A stretch of DNA of 64,000 bases from Paenarthrobacter aurescens (GCF_025421775.1 NZ_JAOEFX010000013.1:59804-123803), one strand, 5' to 3'; shown: positions 14,924-24,507, counted from the stretch's first letter. Notes: generated by a model not told the origin, from the sequence alone. Made by a program: numbers and translations.

Positions 14924-16267
14924 ATGTCCACCTCCGACACAGGGCACGATGACTACCCCATCACCAGGGTTCCCGCAACGAAGCGGAAGCACTGGTTCGG
15001 CATCGCAGTCCAACGCTTTGGCCAGACTTCTGACCTGAGCCAGTTTCTTCTCGGGGCAACCTTTGGCTTCGGCATGACCTTCTGGGACGCCTTCTGGGCA
15101 TTCACGGTAGGCGCATTGATCGTCGAGGCACTCATGATCTTTGTCGGCATCGCCGGCATGCGCCAAGGGCTCACCACATCCATGCTTGCCCGCTGGACCG
15201 GCTTCGGCCGCGGCGGCGCCTCGGTGCTTGGCCTCGCCATCTGTATCAGCCTCATCGGATGGTTCGGTATCCAGTCAGGGATTTCCGGCGCTGGACTGAA
15301 CCAGATTGTCCCCGAAATTCCCACCTGGGCTTGGTCGCTGGTCTTTGGGCTTGTGGTCACGCTGATCGTAGTCCGTGGTTTTGAGTCAATGCAGTGGCTG
15401 GCCAACATCACCGTGCCGCTGTTCATGATCCTGATCGCTTGGGCCGCGTGGGCCGAGCTGAGCAACCACTCCATCAGCCAACTCATGAACGACGCCCCTC
15501 CCGGGCCACAGCTGGATTTCGTCACAGCTACCACCATCGTTGCTGGAAGTGCCGTGCTCGGGGCAGTCATTACGCCCGACATGACCCGTTACAACAGGAG
15601 CGCCGGCGACGTCGTCAAGCAGACCGTCGTCGGGATGACGCTCGGCAACTACAGCATCGGCATGATCGGCGTCCTGCTGGCCCACGCCGTGAAAACGGCA
15701 GACGTCACCCAGATCATCTTCTCCTCCGTGGGCTGGGTGGGCATCCTGATCATCGTCCTGGGAACATCCAAGATCAATGACTGGAATCTCTACAGTGCCG
15801 GCCTCGGCGTTGTTTCCTTCTTCAACAGCGCCATGAACAAACGCCTGAACCGGGGACACGTCACGCTGCTGCTGGGCGTCGTCGGAACGGTATTGGCAGC
15901 CGCAGGCATCCTGGACAAGTTCATCGACATCCTCATGGTTCTGGGCGTCGTGTTCCCACCAGTAGCCGGCATCATCATGGCCGAATACTTCGTGGTCAAG
16001 AAGTGGCGTCCGCTCCTGGAAGCAAGCCGCGATTCCGGACTCCCGCCAGCTGAGTCGCCCAACTGGATCCCCGCCACGTTCGTCATCTGGGCGATCTCCG
16101 CAGCCCTGGGCTACTTCGTTACCTTCGGACTGCCGGCCTTCACCTCACTGGCCGCTGCCTTCATCCTCTACATCGTCGCCGGCAAGCTGAACCTCCTGCG
16201 GTCCTACGGCGACAACCAACCAAGCAACCCAAACACCACCAAGGAAGAATCGGTAACCGCACCATGA
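14924..16267 (+). CDS. NCS1-family cytosine/purine permease
   Basis: 447 residues from ATG 14924, nine bases after AAAGGA; an in-frame ATG at 14915 has no spacing to that site. About twelve membrane helices. The N-terminal R-F-G-Q-T-S-D-L-S-Q-F-L-L-G segment and G-W-F-G-I-Q-S-G are characteristic of CodB-like NCS1 permeases. It would import a nucleobase-like or hydantoin-like compound by cation symport. The stop overlaps the next gene by ATGA, so it is the first gene of the HyuA-like/DUF917 operon and probably imports that operon's substrate. Confidence 0.87.
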   Translation: MSTSDTGHDDYPITRVPATKRKHWFGIAVQRFGQTSDLSQFLLGATFGFGMTFWDAFWAFTVGALIVEALMIFVGIAGMRQGLTTSMLARWTGFGRGGASVLGLAICISLIGWFGIQSGISGAGLNQIVPEIPTWAWSLVFGLVVTLIVVRGFESMQWLANITVPLFMILIAWAAWAELSNHSISQLMNDAPPGPQLDFVTATTIVAGSAVLGAVITPDMTRYNRSAGDVVKQTVVGMTLGNYSIGMIGVLLAHAVKTADVTQIIFSSVGWVGILIIVLGTSKINDWNLYSAGLGVVSFFNSAMNKRLNRGHVTLLLGVVGTVLAAAGILDKFIDILMVLGVVFPPVAGIIMAEYFVVKKWRPLLEASRDSGLPPAESPNWIPATFVIWAISAALGYFVTFGLPAFTSLAAAFILYIVAGKLNLLRSYGDNQPSNPNTTKEESVTAP

Positions 16268-17820
16268 GTAGCCTGAGAATCGGCATCGACGTCGGCGGCA
16301 CCAACACAGACGCCGTGCTGCTGGATGGCGCGCAGGTGCTCGCCTCCACCAAAGTCCCCACCACCAGGGACGTCACCAGCGGCATCACCCAAGTCCTCAC
16401 CGCGCTGAAGGACCTCAACGGTTTCAGCCCGGACCACATCCGCGGCGTGATGATCGGAACCACGCATTTCATCAATGCCCTCATCGAGGCCCGGGACCTC
16501 TGCCCAACAGCTGCAATCCGGCTGGGGCTGCCCGCCACCGCGTCCCTCCCGCCGTTCACGGATTGGCCAGACACCCTCACCCAGGCGGTGAGTGGCCGCG
16601 CCTACATGGCCCACGGCGGACACGAATTCGACGGCCGCCCCATCAGTCCTTTCGACCCCGACGAAATCCGGCGTCACGCAGCCGATATCGCAGCACACGG
16701 CATCCGATCAGTAGCTGTGTCCAGCGTCTTCTCACCAGTCAACGACGAATTCGAGCAGCGAACGCTTGCCATCCTCCGCGAGGAATTGGGCCCCGAATTC
16801 CCTGTCTCCCTTTCACACGAAATCGGCAGGGTGGGCCTCCTGGAGCGTGAGAACGCAACCATCGTCAACGCTTCCCTCGCCGAGATGGCCAACCGGATTG
16901 TTGATGGCCTCGCAAAAGCCGTCCTGGAGCAGGGCATCACAGCCCCGCTCTACGTCAGCCAGAACGACGGCACGCTCATGGACATTGAATACACGCGGCG
17001 CTACCCCGTAGCCACGTTCGCTTCAGGTCCAACCAACTCCATGCGCGGGGCCGCAGCGCTCTCCGGATTCTCCGACTGCCTGATCGTGGACATCGGCGGC
17101 ACCACCACCGATGTCGGCGTCCTGGTGAACGGCTTCCCCCGTGAGTCCAGCACCCACGTCCGGCTCGCAGGGCTCCGCACCAACTTCCGGATGCCGGACG
17201 TCCTCTCCGCAGGCCTCGGAGGTGGGTCCCGGGTCCGGACCGATCAGGGAACCGTAGGCCCGGATTCGGTGGGCTACCGCCTCACCGACGAGTCGCTCGT
17301 CTTTGGCGGGTCTGTCCTGACTGCAACTGACATCGCCGTCCGCAGCGGGAGGGCCGACGTCGGAGACGCGTCTTTGGTCCGCCACATCAGTGACGCTGTG
17401 GTCCGGTCAGCCCTGGAAGAAATCGACAGGACCATCGCGGACATTGCCGACCGGATCCGGACCTCATCCGCTGAACTTCCGGTTGTCGCCGTCGGCGGCG
17501 GATCCATCCTGCTGGCAGACAAACTGGACGGCCTGGGCACCATCCACCGCCCCGGCAATTTCGATGTCGCCAACGCGTATGGAGCCGCCATCGCCCAGAT
17601 CAGCGGGGAGGTGGACCGCGTGTCCTCCATTGCGGACTGGGATCAAAAGCGCGCCATGGAATCCGCCCGGCAGGAGGCCATTGACCGCGCCGTAGCCGCC
17701 GGCGCCGACCCGGACACAGTCTCGATCGTTGAGCAGGAAGCCATTCCCATCCCCTATCTACCCGGAAACGCGATGCGTGTTCGGGTCAAGGCAGCCGGCA
17801 ACCTCACGTTAGGAAAATGA
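16264..17820 (+). CDS. Hydantoinase/oxoprolinase family protein (HyuA-like)
   Basis: 518 residues. The N-terminal ASKHA-type phosphate loop is G-I-D-V-G-G-T-N-T-D-A-V-L (6-18). The second ATP-binding motif I-V-D-I-G-G-T-T-T-D-V-G lies at ~274-285, and G-G-G-S-I-L near the C-terminus completes the nucleotide site. This is the N-methylhydantoinase A/5-oxoprolinase A class, which opens cyclic amides with ATP. It lacks a HyuB subunit gene; a DUF917 protein follows instead. That HyuA/DUF917 pairing is common but its substrate is generally unassigned. Overlaps the permease stop by four bases. Confidence 0.85.
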   Translation: MSSLRIGIDVGGTNTDAVLLDGAQVLASTKVPTTRDVTSGITQVLTALKDLNGFSPDHIRGVMIGTTHFINALIEARDLCPTAAIRLGLPATASLPPFTDWPDTLTQAVSGRAYMAHGGHEFDGRPISPFDPDEIRRHAADIAAHGIRSVAVSSVFSPVNDEFEQRTLAILREELGPEFPVSLSHEIGRVGLLERENATIVNASLAEMANRIVDGLAKAVLEQGITAPLYVSQNDGTLMDIEYTRRYPVATFASGPTNSMRGAAALSGFSDCLIVDIGGTTTDVGVLVNGFPRESSTHVRLAGLRTNFRMPDVLSAGLGGGSRVRTDQGTVGPDSVGYRLTDESLVFGGSVLTATDIAVRSGRADVGDASLVRHISDAVVRSALEEIDRTIADIADRIRTSSAELPVVAVGGGSILLADKLDGLGTIHRPGNFDVANAYGAAIAQISGEVDRVSSIADWDQKRAMESARQEAIDRAVAAGADPDTVSIVEQEAIPIPYLPGNAMRVRVKAAGNLTLGK

Positions 17821-17821
17821 C

Positions 17822-18964
17822 ATGACCCTGGAAGTGGCGCACGGCCGCAAGCTGAAGAAGATCACCGTGGACGATATTGATTCCCTGGCGCGCGGGGCGG
17901 CCATCCTTGGCACGGGTGGAGGCGGCGACCCTTACATTGGGGCCCTCCTTGCGAAACAGGCCATCGAAGAGTTCGGCCCCGTGGAACTCGTCTCCGTTGA
18001 GGACCTGGCAGATGATGCCTTCATTGTTCCCATTGCTGCGATTGGTGCTCCCACGGTTGCCGTGGAAAAGCTCGACACAGTGGAAAACTTGTACCTGACC
18101 ATCCAGAAGCTGGCGGCGTCCTTGAACCGGACAGCGACCCACACCGCCTGCCTGGAGATCGGCGGGTCAAACTCCCTGCTGCCTATCGTGGCGGCAGCGC
18201 AACTGGGAATTCCCTTGGTCGACGGTGACCTGATCGGACGGGCCTTCCCTGAGATACAGATGGGAATGGCACCGCTGTACGGAATCCACGCCACTCCCAT
18301 GGCACTGGCTGATGAGAAGGGCAACACGCTTGTCATCGAAGCGATCGACTCGTTCTGGGCTGAGCGCTTTGCCCGGCAGGCGTCCATCGAAATGGGATGC
18401 AACGCCTTCAACAGCACCTATGCCATGACGGGCGCGCAGGCCCGTGAGAGCTTCGTGGCCGGCTCCATGTCCTTCGCCATCGCCATCGGAGACGCCGTCG
18501 CCAACGCCCAACACCACAACCTCAACCCCTGTGATGTGTTGGCGGAAACGCTGAGTGGGCGCATTGTTCATCTGGGCAAGGTGACTGACCTGCAGCGTCA
18601 AACGACCGGCGGGTTCGCCAAGGGTCAGGCCATGATCGAGGGCATGGGCGCGGACGCCGGTTCCGTTCTTTCGCTGCACTTCCAGAACGAGCACCTGCTC
18701 GCCACCAAGGACGGAACCGCGGTGACAACGACGCCGGACCTCATCATCGTGGTGGACGCCGAATCCGCCGAACCGGTAACCACCGAAAACCTGCGCTATG
18801 GGCAGCGCTTGTGCATCCTGACCGCGCCCAGCGACCCTCGCTGGCACACCACTGAGGGCCTGGCACTGGCCGGACCGGAGTACTTCGGCTACGGCGTCCC
18901 TTCGCACAGATGGGACGGGACGCCCGAAGAGCACACCGAGTCCATCGAGCGTTACCGCAGCTGA
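17822..18964 (+). CDS. DUF917 family protein
   Basis: 380 residues, starting one base after the HyuA-like stop. The family hallmark G-A-A-I-L-G-T-G-G-G-G-D-P-Y is at residues ~28-41. S-N-S-L-L-P-I and G-I-P-L-V-D-G-D-L-I-G-R-A-F-P-E are also typical of DUF917 and the C-terminal HyuA-associated domain. It presumably forms a complex with the HyuA-like protein as the partner subunit. The family has no settled reaction. A strong hairpin terminates transcription at 18984-19025. Confidence 0.85.
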   Translation: MTLEVAHGRKLKKITVDDIDSLARGAAILGTGGGGDPYIGALLAKQAIEEFGPVELVSVEDLADDAFIVPIAAIGAPTVAVEKLDTVENLYLTIQKLAASLNRTATHTACLEIGGSNSLLPIVAAAQLGIPLVDGDLIGRAFPEIQMGMAPLYGIHATPMALADEKGNTLVIEAIDSFWAERFARQASIEMGCNAFNSTYAMTGAQARESFVAGSMSFAIAIGDAVANAQHHNLNPCDVLAETLSGRIVHLGKVTDLQRQTTGGFAKGQAMIEGMGADAGSVLSLHFQNEHLLATKDGTAVTTTPDLIIVVDAESAEPVTTENLRYGQRLCILTAPSDPRWHTTEGLALAGPEYFGYGVPSHRWDGTPEEHTESIERYRS

Positions 18965-18983
18965 CCGCCGTCGAACGCTTGCC

Positions 18984-19025
18984 CCACCGCCGCGTCCCCA
19001 ACAACAGTTGGCGGCGCGGCGGTGG
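18984..19025 (+). terminator. Terminator of the permease-HyuA-DUF917 operon
   Basis: Arms ccaccgccgcg (18984-18994) and cgcggcggtgg (19015-19025) pair perfectly over 11 bp. The loop has a further ccaac/gttgg stem. GC-rich, without a long T-tract. Confidence 0.7.
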
Positions 19026-19067
19026 CATTATGGGAAGGTAACCATCGAGGAGAACCGGAGAAGCTGA

Positions 19068-20612
19068 ATGATCCCTCCGATCCCGCTGTGGTCCGTCACG
19101 AATCACCTCCCGGCGGGCGTGATGGAACGAGTCGGGGAGCTTGGTAGCGCAACGGTTTCCTCATTGGTGGCCTTGGCCGGGACCCTGGCCGAGGTCAATC
19201 ACCAGGTCCGGGAACAGCGGAACCTCGACGGCGACCCCCTCACCCTCCGCAACTGCATCCTGCTACCCCTGGAGCCGTTGCCGTCGGGCGTCTCTTGGGA
19301 CGTGGAGGCGCTGTTGGCACTGGCGTCCGCGTCCGGCGTCGTGGCTCTTGCGGTAAAACTGCAGAACGACGACGGCGCGTTGCCGCCCAACGTGGCAAGG
19401 CTCGCCGAACGCTTGGGGCTGGTGGTGCTGGCCGTCCACAACACATGGCAATTCGGGATGGCTGCACAGGAGCTGCTGTCCGGCGCCGCGCATCGTCAGG
19501 GGCAGTTGATCTCCCGCGTGGCGGCCGAGTGCCGGATGCCGTATGGCTCGCTCAGTCATCTGCTGCAGCGACTGGGAGTAGCGATCGGGCACGGGGTGAC
19601 GCTGGTGGATCCATCCGGGAAGCTGATTTCCGCTGAGGACACCGGCCCGCGCGCCGACGGGGATGCGCAGTCCGGTGGCACGGAGATTCTCGCCTCTGTT
19701 CATCGGGAGCAGGACAGCAGTCCCCGGCTGAGGGTGGTCCTTGATCCCGCACCGGATCAGGAACAGGCCGCCGTCCGGGCGGCTTTGGAAGTAGCGGCCA
19801 TCGCGGTTTCCGAGCTGCTGTCCCGGCAACGGCTGGAAAGGGAACGCGACGCGCGGCACCGGATTGCCCTGTTGGGCGAACTGATCGACAATGCCGGGAC
19901 CGTCAGCCCATCCTTTAGGGCGAGGGCATTGGAGCTCGGCTGGACCTTGGACGGCTTTCACATAGCTTTCCGGGTGATCACCCGCCAGCCGGTGGACCTG
20001 GTGGCCCGAAAGCCGGATCTGGACCGCGCCCTCAAGCGCGAAAGGATCGATGCTGCCACGGTGGAGCAGTCCGACGGCTGGGCAGGGTGGATCTCCTTTC
20101 CCTCCAAACCAGACCCGGCCGAGGTCAGCAGGATCAGCAACGCACTCCGCAGGGCTCAACGGGAACTCGCGTCCACCGTTGCTACCCAATTCGGTGTGGG
20201 GAGGATGCAGGCGCAGCCCGAAGGAATCGTCCGTTCACTTGAGGAAGCCAACGATGCCGCCCGCATCGCCGGGGCAAGGGAGAACTCCGGCTACTTTGTC
20301 CACGTGGACCGATTGGATATGGCCCAGTTGCTGCTGATCTGGACCCGCACCGACACGTTCCGCCCCGCCGCCCGGGAGCTCCTGGCGCCACTCCTCAAAG
20401 CCGGGCCCGAACTCCTGCAGACCCTCACCACGTTCCTGGACTGTGAGTCTTCGCTGACCGAAACAGCTGCGATCCTGAACGTCCACCGCAACACTGTCAG
20501 TGATCGCATCAGGCGGATTCAGTCACTCATCGCCATCAATCTGGAGGACCCGGAAGCCCGGCTGGCGCTGCAGCTCGCATGCCGGAGCTTGTTGATGGAT
20601 AAGCCGGAGTAG
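19068..20612 (+). CDS. PucR-family transcriptional regulator
   Basis: 514 residues. The N-terminal ~120 match the PucR ligand-binding part (P-L-W-S-V near residue 4, then L-V-V-L-A-V-H-N-T-W-Q). A GAF-like middle follows. The C-terminal T-L-T-T-F-L-D-C-E-S-S-L-T-E-T-A-A-I-L-N-V-H-R-N-T-V-S-D-R-I with N-V-H-R-N-T-V is the PucR/CdaR helix-turn-helix. Regulators of this class sense purine-breakdown intermediates and activate catabolic operons. Placement directly after the NCS1/HyuA/DUF917 operon makes that operon the obvious target. Confidence 0.87.
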   Translation: MIPPIPLWSVTNHLPAGVMERVGELGSATVSSLVALAGTLAEVNHQVREQRNLDGDPLTLRNCILLPLEPLPSGVSWDVEALLALASASGVVALAVKLQNDDGALPPNVARLAERLGLVVLAVHNTWQFGMAAQELLSGAAHRQGQLISRVAAECRMPYGSLSHLLQRLGVAIGHGVTLVDPSGKLISAEDTGPRADGDAQSGGTEILASVHREQDSSPRLRVVLDPAPDQEQAAVRAALEVAAIAVSELLSRQRLERERDARHRIALLGELIDNAGTVSPSFRARALELGWTLDGFHIAFRVITRQPVDLVARKPDLDRALKRERIDAATVEQSDGWAGWISFPSKPDPAEVSRISNALRRAQRELASTVATQFGVGRMQAQPEGIVRSLEEANDAARIAGARENSGYFVHVDRLDMAQLLLIWTRTDTFRPAARELLAPLLKAGPELLQTLTTFLDCESSLTETAAILNVHRNTVSDRIRRIQSLIAINLEDPEARLALQLACRSLLMDKPE

Positions 20613-20646
20613 GGCGGCAACCCCCTTTCGGAGACAACCGCCCTAC
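20609..20646. terminator. Bidirectional terminator between pucR-like and MHS transporter genes
   Basis: gtagggcgg (20609-20617) and ccgccctac (20638-20646) are perfectly complementary. The structure lies between two converging genes and starts inside the PucR-like stop codon. Confidence 0.6.
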
Positions 20647-20662
20647 GTGACTACGGGAGAGG

Positions 20663-21988
20663 TCAGCGCGTTGCACCCAACTGGTCGAGCGTATCGATGC
20701 TGTCCCTGCTGGTTTCACGCGAAGACCAGACGCAGGCGGCGGCCACGAGGCACATGAGCGCCGCGAAGCAAGCAGGGCCCACCCACGCCGTGGTTCCATC
20801 GCCCCGTAGTGCCGTCTGGATGGCCGGCGTGAATCCGCCCAACAAGATGCCCAGCTGCATGCCAACGGCCATGCCTGTGTAACGCACCTTTGCTGGGAAC
20901 TGCTCGGCGTAGAAGGACGCTTGGACTGAGTTTGCTGCGGAGAACACCAACATGAGCAAAGCGGCCGTGCCGGCCACGAGGAAGGGGTTGCCGGTATTGA
21001 TGGCTCCAAAATAGGGGAACCACATCAGGGCCACCAGGACCAACGCCCCCGCCATGACGGGCCTGCGTCCGAATCTGTCCGAAACCCGGGCCCAGAAGGG
21101 CTGGAAGATCAGGGCAACAAGGTTTCCTATCAAGCTTGAGACGAGGAAGACGTTGGCGGCCATGCCCACCGTGCCCGTTGCATAGCTGAGGGCGAAGACA
21201 CCTAACGTGGTACTGACAACGGAGAGGAAATTCGCGCCAATCACTCGAAGCAGGGGCTTCCAGTAATCCTTGAAGACAGTCAGCAGCGGAAGCTTGGGCG
21301 CAGCGCCGGCGTCAACGACGGCGTGCTGGAAGCTGTGGGTCTCGTCGACGCGGGCCCGGACGAATAAGGCAATCAGTGCCAGCGGCCCGGCAACCAGGAA
21401 CGGGATACGCCAGGCCCAGCCAATGAGCGTTTCATGCGGCAACGATGTCACTGCGATGAAGGCGAGCGTAGAGAGCAGCGCACCTGCCACGGTTCCCTGC
21501 ATGGACCAGCTTGTGTAGAGGCCGCGCTTGCCTGCCGGTGCATGCTCCAAGGAAAGCGCGTTGGAACCTGCCTGTTCCCCGCCAGCGGAGAGGCCTTGGA
21601 ACAAGCGCATGATGACCAAGGCGATGGGAGCCCAGATGCCGGCCGTGGCGTAATCAGGCAGGCATCCCACCAGGAACGTTGCGATTCCCATCAGGTTCAG
21701 GGCCCAGACGAGGGCGCGCTTCCGGCCGAGCTTGTCGCCGAGTGTCCCAAAGAGGACTGCCCCCAAGGGCCGGGTTACGTAGGCGACGCCGAATGTGGCG
21801 AACGAAGCCAACAATGCCCCAGTAGGTCCCAACGGAGCGAAGAACAGCGGGCCAAAGATGAGCGCCGAAGCGGTGCCAAAGAGGAAGAAGTCGTAGTACT
21901 CGACGAGGCTGCCCAAGAAGGCGCTGGCCGCGGCTTTGCGGCCCATCGACTCAGTGGCATTGCCGGCGTCGGCAGTCATGGTGGTCAT
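20663..21988 (-). CDS. MFS transporter, metabolite:H+ symporter (MHS) family
   Basis: 441 residues from ATG 21988, with GGAG eight bases upstream. Twelve membrane helices. The features Y-Y-D-F-F-L-F-G-T-A-S-A after helix 1 and G-T-L-G-D-K-L-G-R-K between helices 2 and 3 mark the MHS group that imports organic acids, betaines or aromatic acids with protons. It is divergent from the LysR gene at 22193, which probably controls it. Substrate unknown. Confidence 0.85.
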   Translation of the reverse strand: MTTMTADAGNATESMGRKAAASAFLGSLVEYYDFFLFGTASALIFGPLFFAPLGPTGALLASFATFGVAYVTRPLGAVLFGTLGDKLGRKRALVWALNLMGIATFLVGCLPDYATAGIWAPIALVIMRLFQGLSAGGEQAGSNALSLEHAPAGKRGLYTSWSMQGTVAGALLSTLAFIAVTSLPHETLIGWAWRIPFLVAGPLALIALFVRARVDETHSFQHAVVDAGAAPKLPLLTVFKDYWKPLLRVIGANFLSVVSTTLGVFALSYATGTVGMAANVFLVSSLIGNLVALIFQPFWARVSDRFGRRPVMAGALVLVALMWFPYFGAINTGNPFLVAGTAALLMLVFSAANSVQASFYAEQFPAKVRYTGMAVGMQLGILLGGFTPAIQTALRGDGTTAWVGPACFAALMCLVAAACVWSSRETSRDSIDTLDQLGATR

Positions 21989-22153
21989 GGTATGTCTCCA
22001 GTGGGAAGCAGGAAAACGAAAATGGTGCCGGGGTTCGGCCAGGCCTCGTGGGCGTTCGGGCGGGTGGTTCCCGCAAGAGGGACGTCGTTGTTCTCTCTGC
22101 CATCGAGTGTGACAGGGGCAACATATTCCAGTCCAATATTGATTTACCATAGT

Positions 22154-22176
22154 GATGATCGGATTCTCATATCATC
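22154..22176. promoter_or_regulatory. Candidate LysR operator in the divergent intergenic region
   Basis: gatgat (22154-22159) and atcatc (22171-22176) are inverted 6-mers separated by 11 bases, containing the T-N11-A spacing typical of LysR sites. The site lies 17 bases before the LysR start, fitting autorepression and control of the divergent MHS gene. Confidence 0.5.
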
Positions 22177-22192
22177 AAGTTGGAGGCCTCAG

Positions 22193-23083
22193 ATGCAGAT
22201 TTCGTGGATCAAGTCGTTTCTGGCCGTAGCGGAGGAACTCCACTTTGGGCGCGCCGCCAAGACCCTCCACATTGCCCAACCAGTGGTGAGCCAGCACATT
22301 CAGCACCTGGAAAAGCATCTCGGCGTGAGACTCTTCGACCGGGACACCAAACGGGTGGCCCTGACGGATGCCGGGCTGGCCTTCCTCGGTCCGGGCAGGG
22401 ACGTCCTGCGTACGCTTGAGGCTTCCGAGGCCCAAGCCCGCAACGCCGGCACAGGTGAACGCGGCCGGATCAGGGTGGGCTTCAACAGCGGCTTCGTGAC
22501 TGAGCAACTGGTGCGCTTCCTGAGGGAAGTGAATGATGCTTACCCGCAGCTGGAGATTGAACTCGACGAATCGCGGACAAACCTGGAAGCCACGCGACGG
22601 CTGCAGGAAGGGCTCCTCGACGTAGCCCTCGTGGGAACTCCCGTTCTTGCTCCAAGGCTGAAGCGCATCGGCATCGGCAGCACCGCGCTGGGTGTGGCGG
22701 TCAGTCCAACACATCGGCTTGCGGGCGAGGACGAGATCACCGCCAAGGATCTGCACGGCGAGACCATCATCATGATTCCACCCGCACCGGGACGCACGCT
22801 CCGACTCCAAGCCGAGGAACTCATGGCTGAGTCGGGCAGCGTGCCCGGGAGGATCATCGAAGTGCCCCACGGCGAGGCCGTACGCCTTGCCTTGGCAGCA
22901 GGCATCGGAGTTGCCTTCGCCATGGTCAATGCCGCTCCCATGATGCCGGGAACAAGGCTCATCCCCCTCAAGGAAAGCAAGCCACAGGCCATCTCTGCCG
23001 TATGGAATCCCGCCTCCTCCTCAGCCGCACTGGAAAACGTCCTGAAGCTCTTGAGGACATGGAAAAGCGGGGCGGACTCCTAA
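22193..23083 (+). CDS. LysR-family transcriptional regulator
   Basis: 296 residues from ATG 22193, behind TTGGAGG. The N-terminal winged helix has F-L-A-V-A-E-E-L-H-F-G-R-A-A-K-T-L-H-I-A-Q-P-V-V-S at ~9-33. A periplasmic-binding-type effector domain follows from ~90 to the end. The divergent MHS transporter and the converging alpha/beta hydrolase (23111) are possible targets, perhaps for uptake and cleavage of an ester or lactone. Confidence 0.88.
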   Translation: MQISWIKSFLAVAEELHFGRAAKTLHIAQPVVSQHIQHLEKHLGVRLFDRDTKRVALTDAGLAFLGPGRDVLRTLEASEAQARNAGTGERGRIRVGFNSGFVTEQLVRFLREVNDAYPQLEIELDESRTNLEATRRLQEGLLDVALVGTPVLAPRLKRIGIGSTALGVAVSPTHRLAGEDEITAKDLHGETIIMIPPAPGRTLRLQAEELMAESGSVPGRIIEVPHGEAVRLALAAGIGVAFAMVNAAPMMPGTRLIPLKESKPQAISAVWNPASSSAALENVLKLLRTWKSGADS

Positions 23084-23110
23084 GAGGGGCCCACCCCGCC
23101 CATGAACACC

Positions 23111-23944
23111 TCAGGCGTCCGTAAGGACTCCCGAAACCAGTTGGCGAAGGTTCTCCAGCAACAAATCCTGCCGCTGGTAGTAAGCGTTGTGCGCCGCGCC
23201 TTGTACGACCACCAGGCGCGTATTGGGTACCAGGGCGGCTGTTTCCTCTGCGCCGGCGCGGATTGCCGGCATCTCCTCGCTGCCGACGAACACCATCAAC
23301 GGACTGGTGACAGCGGCCAACCCGTCCCTCATGCGCTTCACATCGGCGGGGTCCGCACTGACGAACTCACCCAGGCTGGCCCTGAGATTGCGTGGGTGGC
23401 GGGCGGCTTCGATGGCCGGCGCCGTTGAACGGATCCGGATGTAGCGCGCGTACTCCACGGGGTTGGCGTTTATCCAGTCCCGGGTAAACGACGTCCCCAC
23501 GCCCAGCCAGATCCGCTCTTCAGGATCCAACGCGCTGGCAATCTCGTTCTGGTCCGACTCCCCTGGCATGGGCAGGTTGATGGGCCACGCCATGCCACAG
23601 GAAACCAGTGCGGCAGCTTCATGTGGATGCCGGATGGCCCAACGCAACGTAGTCATGCCGCCCATCGACTGGCCCATGATGATCGGCCGCACCAATCCCA
23701 AGCCGTCGATAAATGCCTCAAGCTCTTCGGCGCGGTCTGCCGGATGCCCGTTCCGCGGCGAATTCACCGAGAATCCATGGTCGTAGCTGTCATACGCCAC
23801 AACACGGAAGTCGCCCTTCAGTGCCTCAATGAACGGCTCCCAGCAGGCAGCAGTTGAACCATGGCCGTGGACCAGCACCACGGGCTGGCCAGCTCCCGCA
23901 TCGGTGTAGTGAATGTCGTTGCCTAGCAGGTTGATCCAAGGCAT
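23111..23944 (-). CDS. Alpha/beta hydrolase
   Basis: 277 residues. H-G-H-G near residue 26 forms the oxyanion region. G-Q-S93-M-G-G is the nucleophile elbow. G-A-A-H-N near residue 250 supplies the catalytic His. The acid is likely in the V-G-S-E-E segment, where Glu replaces the more common Asp. It resembles 3-oxoadipate enol-lactonase-like and other small-molecule esterases. AAGGACC precedes the ATG. It converges with the LysR gene. Confidence 0.83.
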   Translation of the reverse strand: MPWINLLGNDIHYTDAGAGQPVVLVHGHGSTAACWEPFIEALKGDFRVVAYDSYDHGFSVNSPRNGHPADRAEELEAFIDGLGLVRPIIMGQSMGGMTTLRWAIRHPHEAAALVSCGMAWPINLPMPGESDQNEIASALDPEERIWLGVGTSFTRDWINANPVEYARYIRIRSTAPAIEAARHPRNLRASLGEFVSADPADVKRMRDGLAAVTSPLMVFVGSEEMPAIRAGAEETAALVPNTRLVVVQGAAHNAYYQRQDLLLENLRQLVSGVLTDA

Positions 23945-24063
23945 GGGATGGTCCTTCCGTCGAGTTACCGGGTCACCGTTGACCCCTCACTTCAGACTCG
24001 CAGAGGTAATCATGCCTGTCCAAGATCAATAAACCATTGGATCAATTGGAAAGTCTAATGATT

Positions 24064-24507
24064 CTATTTCTTGCCCGCTTTCAGGTCCGCAACCACCTTT
24101 GAAATCCGCCGGGCCCGCGTTTCCTCCGTCTTGGCGTCCCCGATCGGCTCCACGTATCGCCGCTGGCTGCTGTAATTCAGGGTCCCGTAGAAGGCCTTAG
24201 CTTCAGGCTCCGCGTCGAGTGCTGCCGCCAGGTCGTCCGGGACCTCGATGACCCGGGGCTGGGTATCCACTTCCAAGCCAACTTCAACCGTGTCCCCAGC
24301 CGAAGCGCCCGTCAGTTCACGGTTCGCCGAGCTGACGCCCACCATGTACTTGCCGCCCATCACGGCGATGCTGCTGCGGTAGCTCTGGCCGTTGATGGTC
24401 ACCACCACTGGAGGCCGCTTGCCGGCACCCAACCCCTCAACGATCCCGTCCGGAACTTCGATGCCCGCCTTGTTGCCATCGCCGACGATGGTCGTAGTGA
24501 ATTTCAT
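24064..24507 (-). CDS. DUF1905/YdeI-type protein
   Basis: 147 residues. The N-terminal ~90 form the DUF1905 beta-barrel (K-F-T-T-T-I... G-I-E-V-P-D, R-P-P-V-V-V-T-I-N-G). The C-terminal ~60 are the YdeI/OmpD-associated helical part with A-K-A-F-Y-G-T-L-N-Y-S-S-Q-R-R-Y and ending in I-S-K-V-V-A-D-L-K-A-G-K-K. Members are linked to resistance against cationic peptides in some bacteria, but the mechanism is unclear. Monocistronic. Confidence 0.8.
   Translation of the reverse strand: MKFTTTIVGDGNKAGIEVPDGIVEGLGAGKRPPVVVTINGQSYRSSIAVMGGKYMVGVSSANRELTGASAGDTVEVGLEVDTQPRVIEVPDDLAAALDAEPEAKAFYGTLNYSSQRRYVEPIGDAKTEETRARRISKVVADLKAGKK

Noticed and set aside
21434..22192. Long N-terminal extension of the LysR protein
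   Set aside because: It is antisense to the MHS transporter; the HTH starts at the ATG 22193 behind TTGGAGG.
23084..23110. Terminator between the LysR and hydrolase genes
   Set aside because: Only a 6-bp gcgggg/ccccgc pairing with a long loop is visible, too weak to call.
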